NCBI GenBank assembly: GCA_036873135.1
Contig: JAPTYO010000010.1
Location: forward strand, 6,176,634 to 6,240,633
Source: Clarkia xantiana subsp. parviflora
Taxonomy: Eukaryota; Streptophyta; Magnoliopsida; Myrtales; Onagraceae
Length of the DNA: 64,000 bases
Direction of reading: 5' to 3'
The notes below the pieces were generated by a model, which made no database searches, was not told the DNA's origin, and saw nothing but the letters and a program-made list of their open reading frames with translations. Every line of letters begins with the position of its first letter. The first letter of the stretch is position 1. This document shows, piece by piece, positions 1 to 14,203 of this stretch. Made by a program: the position numbers and the translations under genes.

Positions 1-698
<698 letters not shown>

Positions 699-2522
699 GG
701 TGTTAATGCGGCGAGGAGCGGCGGTCGGAAGATCAATTCACGGAATGTGAAAATGGGAAGTAACCACCACCACCTGTATCTGTATGTGTGTATGGAATTG
801 TGAAGTTTAGAATATGGAAAAGCAATATTATATATATTGTGATTGTGGAAATATTATTTGCCTAAATATGATTAATTAACTGTTAATGACTCATTGGCCA
901 AAATAAAAATTGTTAATACCTCCATCTATTAATTAATTATGGCATTCTCAAAATAGGTATCATATATGGCTCCCAGAATTGGAAATGATTTAATACTAAA
1001 CATTATTGTGAATCTAAAATATACCACTAAATAATTGTATATGAATTTATATTTGTCAAATTCTTATAAGGAGGTCTCTTTAGATTTAAGGTTTATGATA
1101 CAATACAAATCAGATCCAACTAAGAACCATTCACTGATAAAGAGTATACTATATATGGTTTCTATATGCATTATTTTATTACTTGTTAATGTATATCATA
1201 TTATGTTTACATGCATTGCCAGATATATATGGCTCATAAGTTCATTATATATATATAATAATTATTATTAAAGAAAGCAAGTTATTACTAAGCCTTCCGG
1301 ATTTAGAATCTAGTAAAGGGCTGGCAGTAGCTAAGTGCTTTTGTGGTTAGAAAACAAGTTTATTCTTATTATTCGGTTAGACAACACTATAAGACTTCAT
1401 ACATTTAGCAGCGAGGATTTATTGCTGGTAAAAGTAATGCTGATGATGATTTTCACTCGTAAAATTAGATGATGCAATAGCGATGCCGATTAAAAAAAAA
1501 TACTGGCGAGTTGGTGATGATCGGAAAAGAATAGCTTTTATCTGTGGGATACTTTGACCATGAAAAACTTATTAAAAATAATAAAATAATAATTATTATT
1601 ATTGGTAATTTATTTCATTAATAAAAAAGTTCATCGGCAAGTCAAGACGCCAGAAAAAGGGACTTTTATTTTATCAGTGATTTGTTTCGATAGAGAAAAT
1701 ATTTTTTCTTGGTGAGAAAAATTAAAAGAGAATTTTAGTGGTAGATTCAAGAATATAATAGGGTTTCAACTTTCAACTCTAACTACATACACGAAATGTC
1801 CATCTATTTTTAATAACTATTATTTGTAGGATAATAGAGTGACATCAGTTATCACCTAGATAGCCAAGGGTCAGATAACACCAATCACGCTTGCCAAAAT
1901 CAATAATTAGTAAAAATCGATATTGAGATGATATATTGTATGGGATAAATTTTTTTTAGGTATATATGAGAAATAGTTCAGTTTTGAATTTATTTTGAAT
2001 AAAGTTAATAATTTAATTGGAAAAAAATAAAAGATAGATTGATAAATCACCATTTTTTTTTTGCCAAAAAAAGAAATGGGCTTGTAGTGGCGACCTAGGC
2101 CCATCCGGGATTTGAGAAATTTCCTTTGATTATTAAGTATTTGAATTACGTTGTGTACTAGTGTTGCTCATTTTAATGAGCCATCCGTTTTGGAGCAAAA
2201 TTGAACATGTTACACACATGCGACTTCATTAATGTAGTGATCTTCTGATAACTAGAGAAATTGAAGATCAAAATCAATTACTTCGTCAAATTGTAAGTAC
2301 AGTACAATGCTTCTATTTATAGAAGCTACAACGGCCATAACGACCAAACTATTAATTATTACAGCATAATTCAATACTTTCTATTTATTACGAAATAGCC
2401 CCTAAAGTCCCACATAGCTCTTCATCTTCAATATACTTTTCATAATGTTGCAATTTGGTATTTGCATTTTGCTACATTTTTGTAATATGGTATTTGTACT
2501 CTGTTGTATTGTTGCAAGGTTG
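699..2522. other. AT-rich intergenic DNA, mannanase upstream side
   Basis: No supported gene. The first 150 bases hold the mannanase 5' untranslated and promoter region. Around 2215-2450 there is an LTR-like remnant on the minus strand with a TATAAATAG box near 2315, but I could not find matching ends. The rest is AT-rich with short microsatellite runs. Confidence 0.5.
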
Positions 2523-2958
2523 TGTTAAGATCAACATTAACTTACCTTTATGGGCTAAGTTCATGGGCCAATATTAACTTAAGCTTCATGGGTCAAGTGT
2601 TGAAGAATTGGGCTAAAAGACTTGGACCAAGTTGAATGAAGAATCTAGAAAATAAGGGCCTAGAATAAGTGTAGAATATTCTAGGTATTACTTACTTGGT
2701 ACTTAGATATTTGTTAGGGTCATTCTAGAGTTTCTAGAATTAGATGTTCCTAGAAAGACCTTAGGCATCCTATAAATAGGAGTAGTCTCATTTGTGTAGG
2801 TGTGCAAGTAACACACCACCACAACACCAACCACCATAAGTTGTAAGAGTCTCCTAGATATCATATTTAGAGTGAGAGATTTATATATATAAGAGTTCTT
2901 CATTAGCTACTAGATACGGTCTTGGGCAAGTGCAAATCGGCACTTCGTTATTTTTACA
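2523..2958 (+). mobile_element. Solo LTR (Ty1/copia-like)
   Basis: A 436-bp unit begins TGTTAAGATC and ends TTTTTACA, so it has TG...CA ends, and it is flanked on both sides by the 5-bp duplication GGTTG (2518-2522 and 2959-2963). A TATAAATAGG box lies at 2771 on the plus strand, followed by a short transcribed-region-like tract. No internal domain is present, so this is what remains after recombination between the two LTRs of a complete element. Assignment to copia rests on the LTR size and style only. Confidence 0.85.
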
Positions 2959-3172
2959 GGTTGTATATCAACCGTGAATATATATGCTTAACATGTGTTA
3001 ATTTTCTCTCCAAATCTTAAGATTATTAAACAGAGCAATACTTTGTATATCACTATATCTTATGCACCTAAAAAAAAAATCAAGTAAAAAAATGTAGTTT
3101 CTAAATTAATTAAGTAATAAATAATTGTCTATGGTACCTCGACGTAATAAAAATTGAGTACACTGGAGGAGG

Positions 3173-3349
3173 GAGAAATTATTCATTGGCACCGTGTTAA
3201 CAGGTGGCCAATAAGTGGTGCCCCTCTAGCTAGTGATGTTCTGCTATGTGTCAATGTATCACTCTCTTTCTGCCACGTGTTATCAGTTTATTAGCCAAAG
3301 GGGTACCACTTATTAGGCACATGTTGGCTCAGTGCCATTGAATAATTGA
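3173..3349. mobile_element. MITE-like inverted-repeat element
   Basis: The ends are imperfect inverted repeats: AAATTATTCATTGGCAC at the left and GTGCCATTGAATAATT at the right, with further pairing inside (ggtgcccct against aggggtacc). There is no coding capacity. A relative with GAGAA...TTCTC ends lies at 25179-25356. It sits in the distal OTC promoter. Target-site duplication was not resolved. Confidence 0.55.
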
Positions 3350-3678
3350 CTGACCGACTAGTTTGTAACAAAAATTATTCGAGTCCCATTTCTTCCTAGA
3401 CCTTGAATTGAAAGTTTGGGCCGTGTTTAAGACGAAGAGAGTTATTAAATTACCAGCTGTAATTAAATTCAGGCCCATTGGGCTGCTTATAGGAATTACC
3501 AATTCAACCGAAACGAATGAGTTTCGACCAAACAATAGGGGTATTTAAGTAAAAGCATGCAAAACAACAGAAAGCCCTTTAAACTGACGGCCGTGCATAC
3601 CGAATCGATTCTCCAATTTCCTCCTGAACTCCCTTCCATTACAGACCAGAGCAGCTGAGCTACAGAACGAGTCCATCA

Positions 3679-5993
<2,315 letters not shown>

Positions 5994-7390
5994 ATGCTGC
6001 TATTGTGGTGTTTCACTATGAGCTTAGTTTGTTCCGCTTTAATTTATCGAGATGGGTAGAGACTGAGGCGATTGTTATGATGTTGTTGATTCTTCTTTTA
6101 GTGCATGCTTGAACTTAAACTTAATTTCTTTCACTTAACAGTTGTGTGCTGAGACGTGAGTGCCTTGTAGAAGAATGTGGGTTTGTAAGCATTGGTAATA
6201 AAGAATCTAGAGATTGAGGTTAAGGTGATCAGTCTCTTGAACCGGAAAGTTGTCCTGACCGGTCCGCTCATCCGGTTGGTTCTTTGTCAAAGAAAGAATA
6301 GTTTTTCTTTTTTTTGGGAAAATAAAAGGGTTAACAACCAAATCTATCAAGTTAATGTAGTGTTATTTCGTCTGTAACTTTAAAAGAATGTATAATTGTA
6401 GATATTTCGTCTGTAACTTTTTCAATTAATTGTCAAATCTATCATGGTATAAAGTTGACCTAGAGTTAAGAATAAGACGTAGATGTAATTTGCACATTAT
6501 GAATAGAATTTTTGCGCTTAATAGACACGTGTTTTAATTTAATGTTCTAAAACCTCGAACTTAATAAATGAAAATTTAAAAACATTTATACAGAAACAAG
6601 AGAAATTTCTAATTTTGCTAATTTCCACGCGTCACAACTATATTCAACACGGCCGATAAGAAGCAAATTAAGAGGATTAGCATTGACTAATTCTTTCGAC
6701 CGACTTTTTGTTTATCATGGATATCGTGTTCACCTGTACGGCTTTACCTAATTATGACGCTAATAAATTTAGAAATCTGGTGTTTCCTTTCCTTAGCTGA
6801 ACTAACTTCCGGGTTCATAAAGTCTTCTTCCTAATCTAATCAAGTTAGAGGACAGATCTAGCACGTTTTTAATGTGGGTGTACATTTAAGGATACTAAAT
6901 TTTTTCCATAATATATATATATAGGGATACAATTTAATACCAAATATTATATTTTATTTAATGTACACTATCGTTCATAATTTATTCAATGCATGCACAT
7001 CGTTTCCACTTAATAATTATTGCGAAATTTGAATAAAAAAAATCTCGAGTAATTGCATATTACATCCTATACTTTTTATTGTCACGTTTTTTCCACAAAC
7101 TTGGATTACACTTGCTTCTTTCTGGGTTGTCAAATTAGTGTCGCTAAAGGGGGCCACATCTAGCTAACTCCAACAAAGTAGTGATCAATCAAAAGAGAGA
7201 TACCATGTTCATTGCATTTAAACACAACCACATTTCAAATTTCGACTTTTTCTCCATATACTATGCAAAACCGTATACACAATTACTACCTCCAAATATA
7301 TATACATCATAGACCGACTTTACATTCTTCCAAAGGACATCCATTGTAAAGGCTACTTCTCTCTGCGATCCGACCGTTGATTGATCCAAA
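5994..7390. other. Intergenic, OTC 3' flank to phosphatase promoter
   Basis: The stretch holds the OTC 3' untranslated region, AT-rich spacer with a short direct repeat (atttcgtctgtaacttt at about 6365 and 6404), and the promoter of the next gene. A TATATATA box at 7297-7304 lies about 90 bases before the phosphatase ATG. No gene or bounded transposon was recognised. Confidence 0.5.
7297..7304 (+). promoter_or_regulatory. TATA box of the 5-phosphatase gene
   Basis: TATATATA lies 87 bases before the ATG, leaving room for a 5' leader of about 60 bases. No other core element was recognised. Confidence 0.45.
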
Positions 7391-10128
7391 ATGGGAAACC
7401 AAAACGCAGTTCATTGCTCCAACACAAGGAAAAGAACCGCGGCCGATGAAACGACAATGATGAAGGCTCACGAAGGGATCGAAACCATGGCAGCTAACAG
7501 CTCATCTGGTTTCTCTAACAATTCCGACCTCGGCATTTGTCTTGTCACCTGGAACATGAACGGAAGAGTATGTACAATCTAGCTAGCTATATACATATAT
7601 ATATATAGATTCTAATTTATATATATATATACAATATATCTATAATGAAATGCAAATACTCTACGATGTTTGCTCCACTTAATTTATATTTATACGCGTA
7701 AACACTCGATTTTGGCCTACTTTAAAAATATCATTTTTTCAAAAGTCAAATTTAGGTACGAAAATACGGTATATTTATTATTATTATGGTTAAAATACAG
7801 GCCACGTATGAAGATTTAGTGGAGTTAGTCGGAAGCAAGTACAGATTCGATCTACTGGTGGTGGCTTTGCAAGAAGCTCCAAGAAGGAAGACTTCCAAGA
7901 TGTTGAAATTGGCTATGGCCGAAACTCATATGTAAGCCGCCTAATTAATTAGCTAGGTATCAATTATCTGATTAATTTAATTACGCGTGAAAAATGATAC
8001 TAACTGTGTGTAATTTTATTTTTTTTAATACAATGAAGCTTACTAGGGAAAGCAGTTATGAAGTCTGTGCAATTATATGTGTTTGGTCCGAAGAGTTCGG
8101 CAACCTTAACCCAAGGTCAGATTTGGTTCTTGTTCTTGTTCTATATATATATATACCGTATACGTATTATATTATAAAGGGTTAACATGTCTTTTGGTCC
8201 ATGATGTTTGACAACTTTTGGGTTTTGGTCAATGATGTTTTTTTTTACCTAGTTTTGGTACTATATGTTTGCAGATTTTTTCTAGTTTTGGTCTAACCGT
8301 TACATTCCGTCCATTTTTTGACATGTTCAAGTCACGTGATCCACTCTAAACTTTAAATTTAGTCCCTCTAATACTTTCTTAACCTTTTTTTTTGTTCAAT
8401 TTAGTCCCGAAGTTTCAAAATTGACCCCAATTGGACAATAGGTCCAATTGAATTTTTGAAACTTCGAGACTAAATTGAACCAAAAAAAGGTTAGGAAAGT
8501 ATTAGAGGGACTAAATTGAACAAAATTGAAAGTTTAGGGTGGATCACGTGACTTGTACATGTCAAAAAATAGACGGAATGTAACGGTTAGACTAGAACTA
8601 GAAAAAATCTACAAACATATGATACCAAAACTAGATAAAAAAAAACATCATTGACCAAAACCCAAAAATTGTCAAACATTATGGACCAAAAGACCTGTTA
8701 ACCCTATTATAAACCTAGCAAGCTAATATATTTGGATGGTAATGCAGAAGTGAAGGTAGATACGTACTCTCTTGGAGGATTAGGCGGGTTGATTCGGAGG
8801 CAAAAGGGCGCGGTTGCGATCCGTATCAACTTTAAAGGAATTCAAATGTTATTCATCTCTTGCCATCTTTCTGGTAATAATTCACCTATCTCTCAATTCT
8901 CATGCATCCATGATCCATGCAATTATATGTTAATAATAAAACATATGTTTTAACAACTGTCCTATAAGTCTAAACTTGTGGGTGAAGACATTCAGCATAC
9001 TCTTATACTATTATCAACAACCTCTTCATTCGGGCCAGCATTCAGTAGAAAGTCTTTGATAGCTTATTGCCTTAAGCTTGACTCTAATACCATGTTAATA
9101 ATAAGACGCGCGCTTTAGTCAACTGTTTCATAAGTCCGAAATTATGGATAAAAGCATTTGGCACACTCTTATACTATATATCTAACATTATATTCTTCAA
9201 TCACATCCCTAATCCCTATATATACTTCTTACTATTAAAGTAATATATATTATTATTTATTTAATGATTACCCATTAATCATTATACCATATATTGCAAA
9301 TATATTAGAAATTTGGTTCAAGAGGTTCTATATTTTTTAAACTAAAAAATTGCTTGTTTTTCTTTCTTTCTATCATGTGTCATTATGTAATTATTTTATT
9401 TTTATGCTAAACTAAATAAATAATTTTTTTTTATTTGCAGCTCATGAGCATAATGTGGAAGAACGAAACTCAGAATGCAAAGATATATCAGATTCCCTCT
9501 TCTCAAAGGACTGGAACCCTAATTCCCAAGCCGCTCAACTCACAGTCTTTCTCGGGGATTTCAACTACCGACTTCGAGGGATCGCTTCCCAACCCGCTAG
9601 AAATCTAATCCAAAATGACCTTCAAAAGGTATACATATACATATATTATTTCTTCACACAATATTTAATATCTATATATTATGAAACTAATTAATTAAAT
9701 TAAAACAATGCATGATGCAGCTGCTGATAGGCAAGGATCAACTCTTGCAAGAGGCAGAAAGAGGAGAGATCTTCAATGGATACTGCGAAGGCAAATTGTC
9801 ATTTAAGCCGACTTACAAGTACGATATCGGCAGCAGCGACTACGATACCAGCCATAAGGTACCATATATATACATACATTCTCTAATCTTTGTTATAATA
9901 TATATCGCTCGTATATGAAAAATAAATACACTATATATATGATTGTGTTTTGTTGTTTATATATATATATAGGTGAGAGTACCTGCTTGGACAGACAGGA
10001 TATTGTTCAAACTAGAAGATTCCGGCAAAGTAGACGTCAACTTACACTCATATGAATCAGTAGACAACATTGAAAGTTCAGATCATAAACCTGTTAAAGC
10101 CCATCTAAGCTTAAGAGTACGTAGTTAA
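7391..10128 (+). CDS. Inositol-polyphosphate 5-phosphatase, 5PTASE11 type
   Basis: Seven exons: 7391-7567, 7801-7931, 8039-8115, 8748-8873, 9441-9628, 9721-9858, 9973-10128; phases agree and the product has 330 residues. It is a compact catalytic-only member of the inositol-polyphosphate 5-phosphatase family, close in length and wording to Arabidopsis 5PTASE11, an enzyme that acts on phosphoinositides. Visible motifs, in order: TWNMNGR near 53-59, LQEAPR near 81, GGLGGLIRRQKGAVAIR, FISCHLS, GDFNYR at 209-214, PAWTDRILF at 283-291 and SDHKPVKA at 315-322; the last two carry catalytic and metal-binding residues. No WD40, SAC or transmembrane part. Intron 3 carries a Mutator-like foldback and intron 4 a tiny TRIM, neither disturbing the reading frame. 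Confidence 0.95.
8179..8704. mobile_element. Non-autonomous Mutator-like foldback in intron 3
   Basis: The 526-bp element starts GGGTTAAC and ends GTTAACCC and is flanked by a 9-bp duplication, TATTATAAA, at 8170-8178 and 8705-8713. Nine-base duplications are the mark of Mutator-type transposition. Almost the entire element is two inverted arms meeting near 8440, so RNA from it would fold into one long hairpin. It lies in intron 3 of the 5-phosphatase gene, between exons at 8115 and 8748. No transposase is encoded. Confidence 0.92.
8928..9187 (-). mobile_element. TRIM retrotransposon, 260 bp, in intron 4
   Basis: Two diverged terminal direct repeats, 8928-9019 and 9093-9187, each begin TGTTAATAATAA and end with a TATCAACA or ATCTAACA form. 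The target duplication TTATA is at 8923-8927 and 9188-9192. Read on the minus strand, the LTR at 9187-9093 is followed at once by TGGTATTAGAGTC (9092-9080), which resembles the primer-binding site for initiator methionine tRNA (TGGTATCAGAGC). The inner part is only about 73 bp and codes for nothing. This is the terminal-repeat-in-miniature class, which depends on another element for its enzymes. Confidence 0.85.
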
Positions 10129-12254
10129 TCAATAGTCACGAAAACCCTATCATCACTGTTGTTCCACCAGAAAAACATAAAGTTAGTGTTGGTGGATACT
10201 GTGTAATATATATATATATATTGCATGGTCTTGTAGTAGTAAACTAGCTAACATGGGCGCGTTGTTATTACATGTTCTATACGTATAGAGACCAATTTAT
10301 TTATATGTAATAGTTAAGAATAGTTGAAGTATGGTGAAACCTCCTCCAGTAAAAACCGAGACGGCCATGTACGTGGAAGTTCATGTTACGGTTACGGATC
10401 AAGTGATGACTCACCGTAAAGTGTTATTTTTAAACACTAGTTTAATGGAGATGCTAGAGTATGATTAAGGTTTTCAATCATAAATTTAATTTTATGAGAA
10501 AGTTGATTATTGCTCATTATTTCTTTACAATGATGTTTTGAGAAGGGGTAAAAAAATACATGTACTTCTCATGTTGTGTAATTACTATAAATATAAAAAG
10601 ATGTACTCTTTTTGGATTTAACACTTTAATTTTTTTATTAGTTGCAACTTGCACCCTTAAAAAACTACTTCTATTTTGAGATTAAACTCCTGACTTGACT
10701 TCATCCATCTAATGTTTAAAAGATGTGATGCAGAGAGATGCCAACCTTCCTTCCAAATGCTACTTTCGCCTTTTATTTCACATAATTTTTTACAGCACCA
10801 CACATATTTATAATAAGGTTAATTACCAAAAAATACCAAATTTAAGTCTTTTGCAAAAAAAAAAAAAAAACAATGCAAACATTTTTTCTTAAAAAAAAAA
10901 ATTCACAAACCTTAATTAAGTGTAAACTATACACATTTTATATTAAAAAATTAACAAAAATTCCACAAATAATAACCAGATCATGTTTGTTCACATATTT
11001 GACAAAATCAATATAGCTTCCTATCTTGGCAAAAAAAAAAAAAAAATTCTCGTAAAATATCTTATTTTAATATTATATATTCAATTTTCATCATCTTTTA
11101 ATAAAAAATTATTTAAATTTTATTACTATGTTCTATAAAGTTTAGTTTGTTTTTTAAAGATTTTTTTTAAATCACTCAAAGTTGTTTTTTTTTTTAATTA
11201 GGATAAAGTTGCAATAACTTTCTTTTCCCTTTTGCTTTAGAGTCTCCTTTTTCTTCCCTTATTCTGGCCGGTCAGTAAATTTCTTGTATTTCTTTTAATC
11301 TACTTGATATTTTAAATATGTATAGAATACATACTTTTGGTGTGCTTGTGAGTTGTGGTGACTTGTGACATCATTTTTTTTTTTTGGTAACTGACATCAT
11401 TTCAGACTTTCAGTCAGTATAGTAACAAAAATTAAACTCTTTTTTTTTTCTTCTCTCTGTATACGACGTAAAGTTGGCCATTCCACATGCTGTGCACCCT
11501 TAAGCTAGCCTTATAAGGGCAGACTGGCAGTGATTTTTTTTAATATACATGCTATAAATTTATAGTAACTGAACTGAATACTGTAAATCTATAGGATGCT
11601 AAATGTATATAATTTTTTAAAAAAATAAATAATATATAATGTATCCAATGTAGGTGTATCTTACATTTTACTTTCCTGAGAAAATGATAACGGATTATAA
11701 TGTTCGGTGTAGGGTGTACAGTGAAATATTAAATTAACTTATTATAAATAGTGTATTTTTTATTAAAAAAAAGTTTTTAGTATTATTAAGAAGCTATAGG
11801 TGTGGTATAGACTTATTTTGTAAGGAAAATCATATGCATACCCGACAATTTAGGGGTTCGATTAGTTCTGAATCTAACAAGATTAATATTATCAGGAAGA
11901 TAATTGACTTAGACACAACTAATTAGTATAAAAAAAAATTAGGGTGACAAATATAAAGTTTCAAATGACCAAACTAATAATAATTGCAAATTTTAAAATA
12001 AAAACTGCACATTATATAAAGTTAAGAGGGTCAATTACTCGTCATCCTATAATAGCTTCGTGTTTTCAAAATTACGGGATTTTCTATCATGTTTCATAAG
12101 CATTATTTTTTGGTACTTTTTATACTAAGAATGACTTAATTGTAACATGGATAAAAGTTTAAAATTGTGATTTTTTTAATTACAACTCAAATTTGCATCA
12201 CATTATTACTAACAACAAATCTCATCTAGAATCCAACAACAGAAAAATGCAACA
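10129..12254. other. AT-rich intergenic DNA
   Basis: Very AT-rich, with several homopolymer A and T runs (about 10856-10870, 11031-11046, 11376-11386). It starts with the 3' flank of the 5-phosphatase gene. No gene, RNA or bounded transposon was recognised. Confidence 0.5.
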
Positions 12255-12781
12255 AAAAAGTAGGGAAAAGTATGTAAAACATGCAACATGTTTGAAAAAA
12301 ATGGTTTTATAGACCAATGTGTTTTAAAATGTACAACGTGTTTAAAAAAGATGGTTTTATGGACCAATATGTATTAAAATGTACAACAAGCTTACAAAAG
12401 ATGTTATAATGACATACCGTCCACTTGTTATCAATAGTTTCATTAAGTGGACACGTGCGGAACACACTTATAGAAAAAAAAAATTAAAGCAATAAATTAA
12501 TTTATACATAGCAATGATTATTAAGGGGTGGTGTAGATACTAATAATAATAATTATTATTTTTTAAAAACGTGATCTGCACGTATCCACTTAATGAGACT
12601 AGTGACAACAAGTGGACGATACGTCATTTTACCATATTTTGTAAGCTTGTTATATATTTTAAAACATTTTGGTCCATAAACTATCTTTTTCAAACATATT
12701 ATACATTTTAAAACATTGGTCCATAAAACTATTTTTTTTAAACATGTTATATATTTTACATACTTTTCCCAAAAAAGTACC
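12255..12781. mobile_element. Foldback element
   Basis: Two long inverted arms: the left starts near GGGAAAAGTATGTAAAAC (about 12264) and the right ends near TACATACTTTTCCC (about 12770). Inside, each arm repeats a unit of the type ggttttatagaccaat...ttaaaatgtacaac, and the inner edges pair through CCACTTGTT and AACAAGTGG. No protein is coded. Related fragments occur near 55880-55925 and 56245-56310. Family and target duplication were not resolved. Confidence 0.6.
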
Positions 12782-14203
12782 ACAAATATTGTGTTTGTGG
12801 TGCAATAAAAAGACTCGAAAATTATATACTATGTCATTTTGGCGTGCTTCCTATAACTGATTGTTGCAAATATAATTAATTAATTATTTATTTATTTGAG
12901 GATAAATTATAGTAATTAATAATTATAATTAACTAAAGATTTATTTGGCTAAAAAGATAAATGAGTTGAGAAATAAAACAAGGGCAGCCACCAGTATAAA
13001 TGAAGTCAAGAACACGGCAAGGTTTACCCAAAAAAAGAAGACACGGCAGAACAATGTGAATGCAAGGGCCCCTCCATATAAGAGAAGCTCTGATGTAAAA
13101 ACGAGTCAAAATGCAAAATCTGGACGACCTCCAGATGGATTTGGTGAATTGATCCTTCCTTCATCAATCTGTGGTATTTGACAAAATAGAATACCGCCAA
13201 GTTAAACTCTTCCTCCAATTTTGACTTTGAATCATCCAAGTGCACAGATTATCCATCCCCTCACCCTTTCTTGTGCACTTGGTTTTGTTTTCCGACCACC
13301 TCTTCTCTTGTCTTCCATTCCACCTCTCTTCTCTCGGAAACTTTCATTTGCTGCAATACCCGTCTCCATTTTCCGCGAAGTTCAATAAATGCACATTTTT
13401 TCTGCCTTTTAGAATTGATTATTCATTATTCATTCACGAGAAAGAGAAAGGTGAGGAGTAAAGGGCCGTGATCGAGGGAATATTTTTATCGCAGCTTCAA
13501 AATTATTGCTTTTTAGGCGAATCAGGATCTTATCTCATCTGGGTCTCCTCTGCTCTCTGCAATTCGTTTACCCAATTTGTGTTGAAGGTGGTTCTTTTTT
13601 CCCTTTCTAATTTTAATTAGTTTAATCTGTTCTGCTTAACTTTAATCTGAAATTCAACTTTATTTGTCACAATATTTATGGGCACCTTGAGCTGTCAAGA
13701 TTCTGTTGCTTTATTACCTCTGCTGGTTGGCTGGCTGTTTCACTTATATTGTTTCCATGGGGGTGGGTCATGTTCTTGAAATGCATACTTCAGTTCATAC
13801 AATTCCAAAATTTTCTGGATTCTGCAGTACATATAGCTCTGCAGCAATAATGCCTGGTGGGTGATGGGGATTATCAGTGCTCGTTATTCGCTAACTCGTG
13901 TGATTGAATAGCAATATGTTCTTTACTGTTTGTTGAGTTTTGATATGAGATGAAGTTCTTGATTTGTGCTTTTATCATCTTCAGCTCTATTCTTGATTCA
14001 GCTTAAACTTTTGCAGTTTTGAATGGGAACCATATTTTGATGTTTATGTTTCTCTGCTATATATCCTTTTTTTGGCCTAATCGAATGCAAGTAAAATTCA
14101 ATTCAGTGAAAGCTGTAGATGATCTGGGTAAAAAAGTTAAATCTTTTAATCAGTTTTTGCAGGTGAAGATAGCTACCAGAATGAACAAATAATATTTAGG
14201 ATC
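12782..14203 (+). other. DA1-type gene promoter, 5' leader and leader intron
   Basis: Spacer to about 13200, then a pyrimidine-rich stretch (13250-13590) that fits a 5' leader. A likely leader intron runs 13588-14162, with a GTGGTT donor and a TTTTTGCAG acceptor; the remaining leader is 14163-14203. A short ATG-initiated reading frame (ATGAACAAATAA) at 14181 lies upstream of the chosen start. Confidence 0.45.

Noticed and set aside
1035..1271. Open frame of 78 codons
   Set aside because: AT-rich, no family resemblance, no promoter or splice context; expected by chance.
2215..2450. Possible second LTR with TATAAATAG on the minus strand
   Set aside because: No TG...CA ends with matching target duplication could be found, so it is not listed as a bounded element.
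12945..13181. Open frame of 78 codons ahead of the DA1-type gene
   Set aside because: No recognisable motif, and overlaps the promoter or leader region of the DA1-type gene.
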